A stretch of DNA of 29,035 nt from Spirochaetota bacterium (GTDB lineage Bacteria > Spirochaetota > Spirochaetia > DSM-27196 > PWMO01): NCBI GenBank assembly GCA_009908735.1, contig JAAAOR010000079.1, positions 1-29,035 of the forward strand. Reading direction: 5' to 3'. Positions 10,439 through 18,625 of the stretch are shown in pieces. Below the pieces are notes generated by a model. The model had not been told where the DNA came from, searched no databases, and worked only from the letters and a program-made list of their open reading frames with translations. Positions within the stretch are counted from its first letter, which is position 1. Each line of letters opens with the position of its first letter. The translations under genes and the position numbers were made by a program.

Positions 10439-10454
10439 CAGGTAAGATCTTTAC

Positions 10455-10919
10455 ATGGGGTACAACTCCGAAGATTCCTTTATAAACTCCATCGTCGGCG
10501 AAGGGACCCACTTTCGTGGTCATCTCGAGCTTGCCGGGCTGCTTCGCATCGATGGTGATTTTTCCGGTTCCATCAAGACAAAAGGAAAGGTTCTGGTCGG
10601 AAAAGACGGCCGGGCAGACTGTAACATTGACGCCGGCACGGTGGTTGTGGGCGGGATCGTGCGGGGAACAATCTCCTCGAGTGAGAAAGTAATCATACTC
10701 TCCTCTGCTATGGTCGTCGGCGATATTTATGCGCCCCGCCTGATCGTTGAGGAGGGTGTTGTTATCGACGGCACACTTGCCATACGAGGAGCGGGAGAGG
10801 TGTCGAGGCCGGAGCCCTCACCGATCAGCAACTTCGGGATTCCCGGGGCCGGACGATACGTCGGGCGCTCGGTGGATCAGGTGGCACGCTCGTCGGCATC
10901 TCGGCTTCCCACTCGGTAG
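10455..10919 (+). CDS. Bactofilin (first copy)
   Basis: This 154-residue protein is of the bactofilin (DUF583) family, which polymerises without nucleotide into cytoskeletal filaments. The central right-handed beta-helix core runs from about residue 16 to 112, with repeated short strands such as GHLELAGLLRIDGDFSGSI, KVLVGKDG and IVEEGVVIDGTLAI. The N-terminal 15 residues and the C-terminal tail (about 113-154, Ser/Arg/Pro-rich) are outside the core. ATG 10455 is preceded by AGGTAAGA at 10440-10447. The gene lies 16 bases after the M23 homologue and five bases before the yaaR gene, so it is in one operon with them. The M23 partner suggests that this filament directs peptidoglycan cutting and cell shape. 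Confidence 0.93.
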   Translation: MGYNSEDSFINSIVGEGTHFRGHLELAGLLRIDGDFSGSIKTKGKVLVGKDGRADCNIDAGTVVVGGIVRGTISSSEKVIILSSAMVVGDIYAPRLIVEEGVVIDGTLAIRGAGEVSRPEPSPISNFGIPGAGRYVGRSVDQVARSSASRLPTR

Positions 10920-10924
10920 CACAT

Positions 10925-11416
10925 ATGGCTGCAATGGAACGCATCGAAAATGACGGATTTTTCTCATTTCGTCGCAACGCCCGCCGCGAGCGCGCGCAAG
11001 GTGGTGGCGCTGCGAAGGCGCCGGATTTCGGATCCATCTTCCAGCGAGAAGTGGAGGAGCCGGCCTTTGACCCGAACTCCCGTGACGATGTAAGCTCGGA
11101 GGAGATAGAGCAGCTTCTCGACTCCATTCATGAGCTCGGGGACGAGCTTGTCCACAAAGGAACCTACACTGCGGTTCAGGCGTATCGCGAAGCAGTGAAG
11201 TCATTCGTACGCCGAACTGTGTCTCGTACCCTCGACGTCGAAGAGCACACTTCCGGTGGAAACGTCCTGAACCGAAAGCGGTTTTCCATTGTCCAGGTGA
11301 TCGACCAAAAGCTCGATCGCCTAGTTCAGGGAATGCTGCAGAGCCAGGGGTCGCAAATGGAGCTTATGAGCCGAGTGGAAGAGATCCACGGGCTGCTTGT
11401 TGATCTCTCGCACTAA
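10925..11416 (+). CDS. YaaR/DUF327 family protein
   Basis: The 163-residue protein has a basic, poorly ordered first 40 residues and a helical DUF327 core (about 55-160) that contains LLDSIHELGDELVHKGTYTA, VQAYREAVKSFVRR and an ending helix with EEIHGLLVDLSH. The function of the family is not settled. In Bacillus subtilis yaaR lies close to yaaT (ricT), and the same pairing is seen here, but without holB between them. The start is ATG 10925; an in-frame ATG at 10934 is also possible and neither has a strong binding site. The gene is in the operon driven from 9304. Confidence 0.78.
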   Translation: MAAMERIENDGFFSFRRNARRERAQGGGAAKAPDFGSIFQREVEEPAFDPNSRDDVSSEEIEQLLDSIHELGDELVHKGTYTAVQAYREAVKSFVRRTVSRTLDVEEHTSGGNVLNRKRFSIVQVIDQKLDRLVQGMLQSQGSQMELMSRVEEIHGLLVDLSH

Positions 11417-11430
11417 AGGAAAGAACAGCC

Positions 11431-12366
11431 ATGACCAATAGACTGCCCGGCGTACTCAACGCCGCACCATCCATCCACGCATCCTGTGGGCTCTGCGACG
11501 TCATAGAGCAGAATACGCCGTTCGTCGTGAAGGTGTTGCACTCGAGCGAGACCGAGCTCTGCCGTCTCGGAGAAGACAGCGCGGTTGCCGCCGTCAACGC
11601 CGGTGACCTGCTGGTCGTGAACACCCGCTACGGCGGGGATCTCGCCCGGGTTCTGGGGCCGGTGCAGGAAAAGAACACCGGTTCGTGGGATGAAGAGCGG
11701 GAGGTTCTACGCGTTGCGGCCGATGCCGATGTCGCCCGGTTTGAGGATAATCTTCGCCGGGAGGAAGAGGCGTTCGATGCCTGCCGGCGGAAAATCGATA
11801 GTCACGGTCTGTCAATGAAGCTCGTAAGCGCTCACTACGTCCTTGACGAGCCGAAGATCCTCTTTTTCTTCACCGCCGAATCGCGGGTCGACTTTCGAGA
11901 CCTAGTGAAGGATCTCGTGTCGGAGTTTCGGATGCGAATCGAGCTGCGTCAAATCGGGGTGCGGGATGATTCCCGCGTTCTCGGAGGCACCGGGGTGTGT
12001 GGGCGCGTGCTCTGCTGCCACGGCCTGACCGACAAATTGCGACCCGTTTCCATCAAGATGGCGAAGGTACAGAACCTCTCGCTCAACTCGATGAAGATAT
12101 CCGGACCCTGCGGCCGACTCCTGTGTTGTCTTTCTTATGAGTACGATCATTACACCGAGCAGAAGCAAAAGCTGCCGAATGACGGGACGCGTATAAACTA
12201 TGACGGAAGCAGCTTTCAGGTATGCGATGTGAACATCATCTCCAATCGCGTGCGCCTGTTTGCCCGGGAGGAAGGGCGCTATATCACGGTTTCGGGCGAG
12301 CAGCTCTCGTATGATCAGGACGGCAGACGCTGGAGTATCAGCGGCGATATACCTCCGGGCGATTAG
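11431..12366 (+). CDS. ricT: PSP1-domain protein, RicT (YaaT)-like
   Basis: The 311-residue cytoplasmic protein has the PSP1 domain. The first 180 residues are a beta-rich and helical part (GDLLVVNTRYGGDLARVLGP at about 58-77, then RREEEAFDACRRKI). A Cys-rich core follows, with GVCGRVLCC (Cys190, 195, 196) and GPCGRLLCC (Cys227, 232, 233), then LSYEYDHY. In Bacillus RicT joins RicA and RicF in a complex that holds iron-sulphur clusters and affects mRNA maturation. RicA and RicF are not in this window, so a similar job is only inferred. The six paired Cys support cluster or metal binding. ATG 11431 follows GGAAAG closely. The gene ends 29 bases before the convergent ABC exporter gene; no terminator hairpin is visible there. 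Confidence 0.88.
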   Translation: MTNRLPGVLNAAPSIHASCGLCDVIEQNTPFVVKVLHSSETELCRLGEDSAVAAVNAGDLLVVNTRYGGDLARVLGPVQEKNTGSWDEEREVLRVAADADVARFEDNLRREEEAFDACRRKIDSHGLSMKLVSAHYVLDEPKILFFFTAESRVDFRDLVKDLVSEFRMRIELRQIGVRDDSRVLGGTGVCGRVLCCHGLTDKLRPVSIKMAKVQNLSLNSMKISGPCGRLLCCLSYEYDHYTEQKQKLPNDGTRINYDGSSFQVCDVNIISNRVRLFAREEGRYITVSGEQLSYDQDGRRWSISGDIPPGD

Positions 12367-12395
12367 ACTCGGTCTCGCGCCGGCCCTCTGCCCCC

Positions 12396-14477
12396 TCACC
12401 CCCCTTGGTACTGCAGACGGTAGAGGTGAGCGTAGACTCCGTCCTCGCCGAGAAGTTCTTCGTGGGTTCCCTGCTCGACGATCTCTCCATGTGAAAGAAC
12501 AAGAATTTTGTCGGAGCTCTTGATCGTAGACAGCCGGTGAGCAATAACGAGGGACGTGCGATCGCGCAGTAGGACCTGCATACCCTCCTGAATAAGTCGC
12601 TCGGTTTCGGTATCGACGCTCGATGTGGCCTCGTCGAGGATGATGATGGCCGGATCGTGAGCAACGACCCGTGCGAAGGATATGAGCTGACGTTGGCCGA
12701 CGGAGAGGTTCGCACCTCGCTCGTTGAGGAGCGTGTCGTAATTCTCGGGAAGACGTCGCACGAAGGCGTCAGCCTGTACGGCTTCCGCGGCGCGTTCGAG
12801 GCGCCCCTCCTCGAAGCTCTCCCCGAGCGCGACGTTCTCCCGGATGCTGTCTCTGAAGATGAATACATCCTGATCAATGGGTTGAACGAGGCTGCGAAGC
12901 TCGTCTATAGGCATGTCTCGAATGTCGACTCCGTCAATGAGAATCCGGCCGCTGTCGATGTCCCAGAGCCGCGAAAGCAGGTTCGCAATCGTTGTTTTCC
13001 CGGCCCCGGTATAACCGACGATCGCCACGCTGCTGCCGGGTGGAATTCGAAAACTGAGGTTTCGCAGCACAGGTTCACCAGTGCGGTAGGAGAAGGTCAC
13101 ATCATCGAAGACGATTTCTCCCGCAACCGGAGTTGCTGCTGTGGTCGCGCCCTCGTCGGGGATGCGCTGCTCATCGGAAAGGAGCTCGAGGATCCGCTCC
13201 CCTCCCGCGAGCGCGCTCTGTAGCACGACGAACTGCTCCGAGATGGACATGAGCTGTCGGTAGAATCGCCGGATGAGGTCGATCCCGGCGATGAGCATGC
13301 CCAGAGTCACAACGCCCTCCAGCACCGACGCCGCTCCGAAATAGATTACCACCGCCACGGAGGCGGAGGAAAGCAGGTCGATAATCGGACGGAAAGTCGC
13401 AAATACGTACATCTCCCCTAGACTCGCCTTGAGTAGTGACTCGTTGCGATCCCGGAATTTGTTCGCGACACGGCTTTCCTGGGTGAAAAGTTGAACGACG
13501 GTCATACCGGAGATGTGCTCGGAGAGGAAGGCGTTGACACGGGAAACCCACAGGCGCACGTTGCGAAAGGCGTTTCGGGCGTAGGTGCGGAAAAACCACG
13601 TGACGACCAAGACCGGCGGCAGGGTTGCCACCACGATGAGACCGAGGCGGCGGCTGAGGATAAACACGGTGATGACCACACCCAGCATGATAGAGATATT
13701 CTTCAGGAGGTTCGCAAGGACGTTGGTGAAGAGCTCGTTTATCGTTTCCACATCGTTTGTGATGCGCGTGACTAGCCGGCCAACGGGGTTGCGGTGGAGA
13801 AATGACAGGCGCTGTCGGATGACGTGATTGTAGAGCTGTGTGCGCAGGTCCTTCATGACGCGCTGCCCGGTCGCCGCCATGAGATAGACCTGCGCAAACG
13901 TGAACACGAATACGGCGACCAATAGCCCGAGAAACAAGATGCTCTTCGTCGATACAGCCTCGAGGTCCGCGGAACGGATGTTGCGGAGTTCGTCCTCAGT
14001 TAACCTCGAGAGGTCCGCGGTCGGCGCAGCAGCATACTGCGAATTTTCTCCGCCGACGGTGAAGATATCCGGATGCGCGGCAACCGCGGCTCGGTCCTTT
14101 GCGTCCTCGAGGCGGAAGACGTAATGGGAGCTCTCCGAGAGCACACCTTGTTCCTGTAGCCCGCGCTTGTTTACGCCGGCGAGGGCGGTGAGGGAGCTTT
14201 CGAGGACGTAGGCTGTCTCACCGACGACGATGGGGGTCACGTTGGCTTGGCCCTCTGCGACGTTCTGCACGTCCTCGACGTCACCGCGGAGATAGTCGGC
14301 CAGCAGGTCCTGGTCGACAGCCCGTTGAATGACCACCGGTAAAGCGAGCTCCGCCGCGGTGGCTGCCGAGAGCGCGACGATGGCAGTGATGAGTACGCGC
14401 AGATGGGGCCGCACAAAGGCGAAGAGCCGTCGAACCACGTCGGGGTCATATCCGGTGATTACCTTTTCCTCATCCAC
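12396..14477 (-). CDS. ABC exporter subunit A (fused permease/ATPase, with extracytoplasmic insert)
   Basis: The 693-residue half-transporter has six predicted membrane helices followed by a nucleotide-binding domain. Walker A is GYTGAGKTT (Lys494), the signature is LSVGQ rather than LSGGQ, and Walker B is IIILDEATSS with the catalytic Glu616. Membrane helix 1 (about 28-50) and helix 2 (from about 179) are separated by ~125 residues, far more than the usual loop, so an extra domain should face the outside. The start is GTG 14477, chosen because GGGAGG precedes it by a few bases and its frame overlaps the stop of the upstream gene by eight bases. A start farther upstream, near 14642, would lie deep in the neighbour. 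With subunit B it likely forms a heterodimeric exporter. The substrate is unknown; lipids, peptides and drugs are typical for this class. Confidence 0.9.
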   Translation of the reverse strand: MDEEKVITGYDPDVVRRLFAFVRPHLRVLITAIVALSAATAAELALPVVIQRAVDQDLLADYLRGDVEDVQNVAEGQANVTPIVVGETAYVLESSLTALAGVNKRGLQEQGVLSESSHYVFRLEDAKDRAAVAAHPDIFTVGGENSQYAAAPTADLSRLTEDELRNIRSADLEAVSTKSILFLGLLVAVFVFTFAQVYLMAATGQRVMKDLRTQLYNHVIRQRLSFLHRNPVGRLVTRITNDVETINELFTNVLANLLKNISIMLGVVITVFILSRRLGLIVVATLPPVLVVTWFFRTYARNAFRNVRLWVSRVNAFLSEHISGMTVVQLFTQESRVANKFRDRNESLLKASLGEMYVFATFRPIIDLLSSASVAVVIYFGAASVLEGVVTLGMLIAGIDLIRRFYRQLMSISEQFVVLQSALAGGERILELLSDEQRIPDEGATTAATPVAGEIVFDDVTFSYRTGEPVLRNLSFRIPPGSSVAIVGYTGAGKTTIANLLSRLWDIDSGRILIDGVDIRDMPIDELRSLVQPIDQDVFIFRDSIRENVALGESFEEGRLERAAEAVQADAFVRRLPENYDTLLNERGANLSVGQRQLISFARVVAHDPAIIILDEATSSVDTETERLIQEGMQVLLRDRTSLVIAHRLSTIKSSDKILVLSHGEIVEQGTHEELLGEDGVYAHLYRLQYQGG

Positions 14478-16233
14478 GTCGGCCTCCCGGATGCGTTTCC
14501 TCGCGGGATTCCGCCTGCTGAAGCTCGTAAATATCGCGGTACATGCCCGCGCGGGTAATGAGCTCCTCGTGGGTGCCGCGCTGGACGATGCGGCCCTCGT
14601 CGAGCACATAAATGAAGTCGCTGCGGGAGAGTGCCGATACACGGTGAGCGATGATGATGTTCGTCATCCCCTCCCGCTCCGCCATCAACCGAGAGAGAAT
14701 CTTCTCTTCGCTCTCGGTATCCACCGCCGAGAGGGCGTCATCAAGCACGAGGATGGGCCGCTTCGCTGCAAGAGCTCTGGAGATGGCAACACGCTGCTTT
14801 TGTCCGCCGGAGAGTGTAACCCCGCGCTCTCCCACCAAGGTCTCCCATCCATCGGGGAAATCGCGCATGTCGCGGCTTATGGTGGAGATGTCCGACACGC
14901 GGGATATCAGCTCATCGCCGGCGTCCTGGGCGGCGAAGCGAATGTTGTCGGAAATCGTCGCCGAGAAGAGAAAGGTGTCCTGGGGCACCACCGCGAATGC
15001 GCTCCTCAGCGCTTGAAGATCGTAGTCACGAACGTCGTGAGAGCCGACGAAAACCGTGCCTGACGGCGGGTCTATAAGGCGGGGAAACAGCGCGACGAGG
15101 GTGGATTTCCCCGACCCGGTGCGTCCGAGGATCCCGACGGTATGTCCCGCGGGCACTTCGAGGTCGATATCGGAGAGCGCCTCATCGCCGTCTTCGACGT
15201 AGCGGTAGCTTAGCCCCCGGACAGTTACGTTGTGGAAGTCCACGGCGGCTACGGGGTTCTGTGGGCTGCGGATATCCGGTTCGCGCTTGATTACCGAGTT
15301 GAGGCGCTTAAGCGACGCCGCCCCACGCGCGATGAGATTTACGAGAAAGCCGGCACCCATCATGGGCCAAACCAGCATTTCGAGATAGGTGAGAGTTGCC
15401 ACGAACTCTCCCGGTGTCACGGTTCCGACTATCACCGCCACTCCTCCGAACCGCAGCAGCAGGAGGGAGGTCAACCCCGAGAGGAAGGTAACTGCCGGAA
15501 AAAACATTCCCTGCACGCGCACGTAGGCAAGATTCCTGCGCTGATATTCATCGTTGGAATCCGCGAAGCGGCGGTTGAAGTAGCCTTCCTTTCCGAAGGT
15601 CTTTATCACCCGCACGCCCGTCACCGATTCTTGTACGTCGGAGCTGAGCTCGGCAAAGCTTTCCTGCACCCGCCGGAAGAGCCGCGACATGAGACGCCCG
15701 GCAAAGAGTATCGCAACGGTAACGAAGGGCAGCGGAAACACCACGATGAGGGTTAGCTGCGGGTGGCGTGAGAAGAGGATAATGAGGATGGCAAGCGTCA
15801 TAAAGATACCATCGACGAATGCCACAAGGCCCATTCCGGCGGCCATGCGTATGTTGTTGAGGTCGTTGGTGGCCCGTGCCATGAGATCGCCTGTGGTGGT
15901 CTCGCGATAGTAGCTTGCCGGTAGGTTCAGCAGGTTACCGAACAGTTGCTCGCGGAGCTCCGCCTCGATCTGGCGGGAGGCGCCGTGTAAAAAGTACCGC
16001 CAGCCGAAGCGCGCGGCGGCAATCACCGCTGCGAGGGCGACGAGTGCCAGCATATAGCGGCCTATCGTCGAGAGTGAGAAGCCGGTAACAGTCATCGTAT
16101 CGATGGCCCGGCGAATTAATTGCGGAATGAACAGCTGCCCCCCGCTCGTTATGACCAGCGTCACAATTCCGAAGATGTAGTACCATCGGTATTTTCTGAC
16201 GAAGGGCAGGAGGGTTCGATACTCGCCCAACAT
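14470..16233 (-). CDS. ABC exporter subunit B (fused permease/ATPase)
   Basis: A half-transporter of about 587 residues with six predicted membrane helices (the first near residues 16-35) and an ATPase domain. Walker A is GRTGSGKST (Lys376), the signature is canonical LSGGQ, and Walker B is ILVLDDALSA with Asp499 where the catalytic Glu should be. This Glu-to-Asp change marks the degenerate site of heterodimeric exporters such as TM287/288. The start is uncertain: ATG 16233 begins MLGEYRTLLPFV, which looks like the family start; ATG 16242 and ATG 16299 are in frame, but 16299 falls within the divergent rpsT promoter. None has a clear binding site. A possible -10 (TATCAT, 16257-16252) is upstream without a -35. 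Its stop overlaps the start of subunit A. Confidence 0.88.
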   Translation of the reverse strand: MLGEYRTLLPFVRKYRWYYIFGIVTLVITSGGQLFIPQLIRRAIDTMTVTGFSLSTIGRYMLALVALAAVIAAARFGWRYFLHGASRQIEAELREQLFGNLLNLPASYYRETTTGDLMARATNDLNNIRMAAGMGLVAFVDGIFMTLAILIILFSRHPQLTLIVVFPLPFVTVAILFAGRLMSRLFRRVQESFAELSSDVQESVTGVRVIKTFGKEGYFNRRFADSNDEYQRRNLAYVRVQGMFFPAVTFLSGLTSLLLLRFGGVAVIVGTVTPGEFVATLTYLEMLVWPMMGAGFLVNLIARGAASLKRLNSVIKREPDIRSPQNPVAAVDFHNVTVRGLSYRYVEDGDEALSDIDLEVPAGHTVGILGRTGSGKSTLVALFPRLIDPPSGTVFVGSHDVRDYDLQALRSAFAVVPQDTFLFSATISDNIRFAAQDAGDELISRVSDISTISRDMRDFPDGWETLVGERGVTLSGGQKQRVAISRALAAKRPILVLDDALSAVDTESEEKILSRLMAEREGMTNIIIAHRVSALSRSDFIYVLDEGRIVQRGTHEELITRAGMYRDIYELQQAESREETHPGGRRG

Positions 16234-16287
16234 AAGTGGCATTAAAGTACAATGATAGCGGGCGAAAAGAAAGAGCCGGCACTTTGC

Positions 16288-16316
16288 TTGACAGGACATG
16301 AGGGATTTGATACGTT
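16288..16316 (+). promoter_or_regulatory. Sigma-70-type promoter for rpsT-hup-lnt
   Basis: TTGACA (16288-16293), a 17-base spacer and TACGTT (16311-16316) stand 38 bases before the rpsT start. It is the only good promoter seen before the long run of closely spaced genes from rpsT to cinA. Confidence 0.55.
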
Positions 16317-16354
16317 ACATCCTCACTGAAGGACACGAACTGAAGGAGTAAGTC

Positions 16355-16615
16355 TTGGTAATAAAGGGATCTGCAGCCAAGCGCTATCGACAGAGCCTGA
16401 AGCGGCGAACGCGCAATCGCGCGATGCGCAGCAAGGTGCGTACGGAAATCCGCGGTTTTCTCGACGCGGTAGACGGCAAAGACAAGTCCGCCGCGGAAAC
16501 TCGCCTGCAGTCGGTGACCAAGCTCATCGACACGGCGGCCGGCAAAGGCGTATATCACAAGAACACCGCAGCTCGCACGAAATCTCGTCTTCGGAAAAAG
16601 CTCAACGCCCTTTAG
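16355..16615 (+). CDS. rpsT: 30S ribosomal protein S20
   Basis: An 86-residue basic protein that binds 16S rRNA in the small subunit. It has the S20 pattern: SAAKRYRQSLKRRTRNRAMR, a helix-rich middle and the end KGVYHKNTAARTKSRLRKKL. The start is TTG 16355, supported by AAGGAG at 16343-16348 with a six-base spacing; no ATG or GTG gives the N-terminus at the correct length. A rare start codon on S20 is also known in Escherichia coli, where it takes part in autoregulation. hup follows after 49 bases. Confidence 0.95.
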   Translation: MVIKGSAAKRYRQSLKRRTRNRAMRSKVRTEIRGFLDAVDGKDKSAAETRLQSVTKLIDTAAGKGVYHKNTAARTKSRLRKKLNAL

Positions 16616-16664
16616 GTGAGCTTCCCCCTGCGCTGAGCTGCCATATTCCGCCTTAGGAGCGCAC

Positions 16665-16967
16665 GTGGCAAAGGACAAGCTTACCAAAGCTGAGATTGTC
16701 GATAACATCGCCGAATCAAGCGACGTCAGCAAGAAGGAGATACAGCGTATCATCGACTCCTTCTTTTCTCAGGTGAAAGAGGCGCTTCTCGAGGACCGTG
16801 TCGTTGAATTCCGCGGCTTCGGAACATTCGAGATCCGCACCCGTAAAGGCCGCGAGCGGGCGCGAAACCCGAAGACGGGTGAAACCGTCAGCGTTCAGAA
16901 TCATGGGGTCGTTGTCTTTCGGCCCGGAAAAGAGCTCAAAGACGCTTCATGGTCGCTAAGGCGATAG
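16665..16967 (+). CDS. hup: HU/IHF-family DNA-binding protein
   Basis: A 100-residue histone-like nucleoid protein. It begins KDKLTKAEIVDNIAESSDVS, then has the helical body (KKEIQRIIDSFFSQVKEALL), the beta segment VEFRGFGTFEIRTRKGRERA, and the DNA-clasping arm with RNPKTGE followed by VVVFRPGKELKD. HU proteins bend or bind DNA with little sequence preference. Start GTG 16665 has AGGAG at 16655-16659. The tail (KDASWSLRR) is a little longer than in typical HU. The last 19 bases overlap the start of lnt, so translation may be coupled. Confidence 0.94.
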   Translation: MAKDKLTKAEIVDNIAESSDVSKKEIQRIIDSFFSQVKEALLEDRVVEFRGFGTFEIRTRKGRERARNPKTGETVSVQNHGVVVFRPGKELKDASWSLRR

Positions 16968-18625
16968 CGGCTACGCGCGACAACAATCTCCACAGCACGA
17001 TCTCGGCCCGGAGTGCCGAGCTGCTCGTGGATCTTGCCCTGATTATCGGGTCGGCCGCGCTTTTCTCCTTCGCCTTTCCGAGCCTGGTATCGGACTGGGG
17101 ATGGTTTCCGCTTGCATACATTGCCCTCGTCCCCCTGTTCGTGGTCGTGCGAAGGAGCCGGTGGTCGACCGTTTGGCTCTACGGCGCGTTGTACGGGTTT
17201 GTGACTTATTCGCTGTTTAATTACTGGCTGCTAAACTTCCATCCACTGGCCATCTTCCTTGTCCCGGTCATCTATGCAGTCTACTTTCTACTGCTCTTCC
17301 CCCTGCTTAAGCTTGCCGATACGCTGTTTCCACGCTATGGGTACCTCGTTCAGATAGCAATTTGGATCGCGTACGAATATCTGAGGCTTCAGGGCTTTCT
17401 CGGCTATGCCTACGGTATCCTCGGCTACAGCCAGTATCTTTTTAGTCCGTTGGTGCGTCTCTCGGCGCTTACCGGTGTGTGGGGTGTCTCGCTGCTGGTC
17501 GCGTTTCCCTCGGCGTTCGTTGCGGCGGGTTTGAAAGAGGGGCCACGGCGATTCGGCGCATTTCTTCGGGGCCATCGCCTGGACGCATTCGTCTACGTGG
17601 CAGCGTTCATCCTTGCCCTCGGATATGGTTTTGCCTCCCGCGTCGATTACTCGGAGTCACGCAGTTGGCGGGTGGCAATGGTGCAGCAGAACATCGATCC
17701 CTGGCGCGGCGGTCTCGACGCTTATAGGGAGTCCCTCGACTCCCTCATCCGGCAGAGTAACGAGGCCCTGGCTCAGAATCCGGAAGCGGTAGTGTGGTCG
17801 GAGACATCCTTCGTGCCGGCAATCGGTTTCCACACCCGATATCGCACCGATCCGCAGGTGTACGAGCTCGTCGATGAGCTTCGCGCCTATCTGGGCCTCC
17901 AGGCTATCCCGTTCGTCATCGGGAACAGCGATGCGGTGCTCAGCCGTACCCTCGACGGTGAGCTCGAGCGGGTGGATCACAACGCGGTGCTGCTCCACCA
18001 CAACGGGGAGTTTCGGCGCGTGTATCGAAAACTCCATCTCGTCCCCTTCACCGAGCATTTCCCCTACGAGCGTTCTTTTCCCAGGCTTCACCGTCTGCTC
18101 CTGGAAAACGACACAACGTTCTGGGCGGCGGGGCAGGAGTACACAATCTTCGAAACCGACGGGATAAAGTTCGCCACGCCCATATGTTTCGAGGACACCT
18201 TCGGCTATCTCTCTCGCGAGTTCGTGCGCCGTGGCGCCGAGGTCATCGTTAACCTTACAAACGACGGCTGGTCCTACTCGGTGCCGGCGCAAATGCAGCA
18301 CATGGCAATGGCGGTATTTCGCGCAACCGAGAATCGCCGCTCTGTAATCCGCAGCACGAACAGCGGTATGACCACCGTGATCGATCCGAACGGTCGCATG
18401 CAGGGTTTGCTCGAGCCGTTCACCGAGGACTACATGGTGCGGGAGGTTCCTGTCTACACCGAGACCACGACGCTCTACACGCGGTGGGGCGACTGGGCCG
18501 CCTGGGCTGCACTGGCTCTCGCGGTTCTCGCGTTGGGGTGGGGAATCGTGAGATCGGCAATCATCAGATTGACACCAGGCAAGGGTTCTGAGACAATCAT
18601 GGAGAAGGGTACTGCAGATGGATGA
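16949..18625 (+). CDS. lnt: Apolipoprotein N-acyltransferase (first copy)
   Basis: A 558-residue inner-membrane enzyme that adds the third acyl chain to the N-terminal Cys of lipoproteins. The N-terminal part has several membrane helices (about 30-220); the C-terminal nitrilase-like domain faces the periplasm and ends with one more helix (about 515-535). The catalytic triad is complete: Glu285 (VWSETSF), Lys361 (YRKLHLVPFTE) and Cys413 (PICFEDTFGY). ATG 16949 is within the end of hup and has no strong binding site, so coupling to hup is likely. It overlaps the response-regulator gene by eight bases. A second copy lies at 23855-25459. Confidence 0.95.
   Translation: MVAKAIAATRDNNLHSTISARSAELLVDLALIIGSAALFSFAFPSLVSDWGWFPLAYIALVPLFVVVRRSRWSTVWLYGALYGFVTYSLFNYWLLNFHPLAIFLVPVIYAVYFLLLFPLLKLADTLFPRYGYLVQIAIWIAYEYLRLQGFLGYAYGILGYSQYLFSPLVRLSALTGVWGVSLLVAFPSAFVAAGLKEGPRRFGAFLRGHRLDAFVYVAAFILALGYGFASRVDYSESRSWRVAMVQQNIDPWRGGLDAYRESLDSLIRQSNEALAQNPEAVVWSETSFVPAIGFHTRYRTDPQVYELVDELRAYLGLQAIPFVIGNSDAVLSRTLDGELERVDHNAVLLHHNGEFRRVYRKLHLVPFTEHFPYERSFPRLHRLLLENDTTFWAAGQEYTIFETDGIKFATPICFEDTFGYLSREFVRRGAEVIVNLTNDGWSYSVPAQMQHMAMAVFRATENRRSVIRSTNSGMTTVIDPNGRMQGLLEPFTEDYMVREVPVYTETTTLYTRWGDWAAWAALALAVLALGWGIVRSAIIRLTPGKGSETIMEKGTADG

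Noticed and set aside
12367..12395. Bidirectional terminator between ricT and the ABC genes
   Set aside because: No stem-loop followed by a T run was found in these 29 bases. No intrinsic terminator is evident anywhere in the window, which may mean Rho-dependent ends.
14478..14642. Longer N-terminus for ABC subunit A
   Set aside because: The extra 55 codons overlap the other subunit's coding sequence in another frame and are Ser/Arg/Ala-rich; the GTG at 14477 has a binding site and the usual stop-start overlap.
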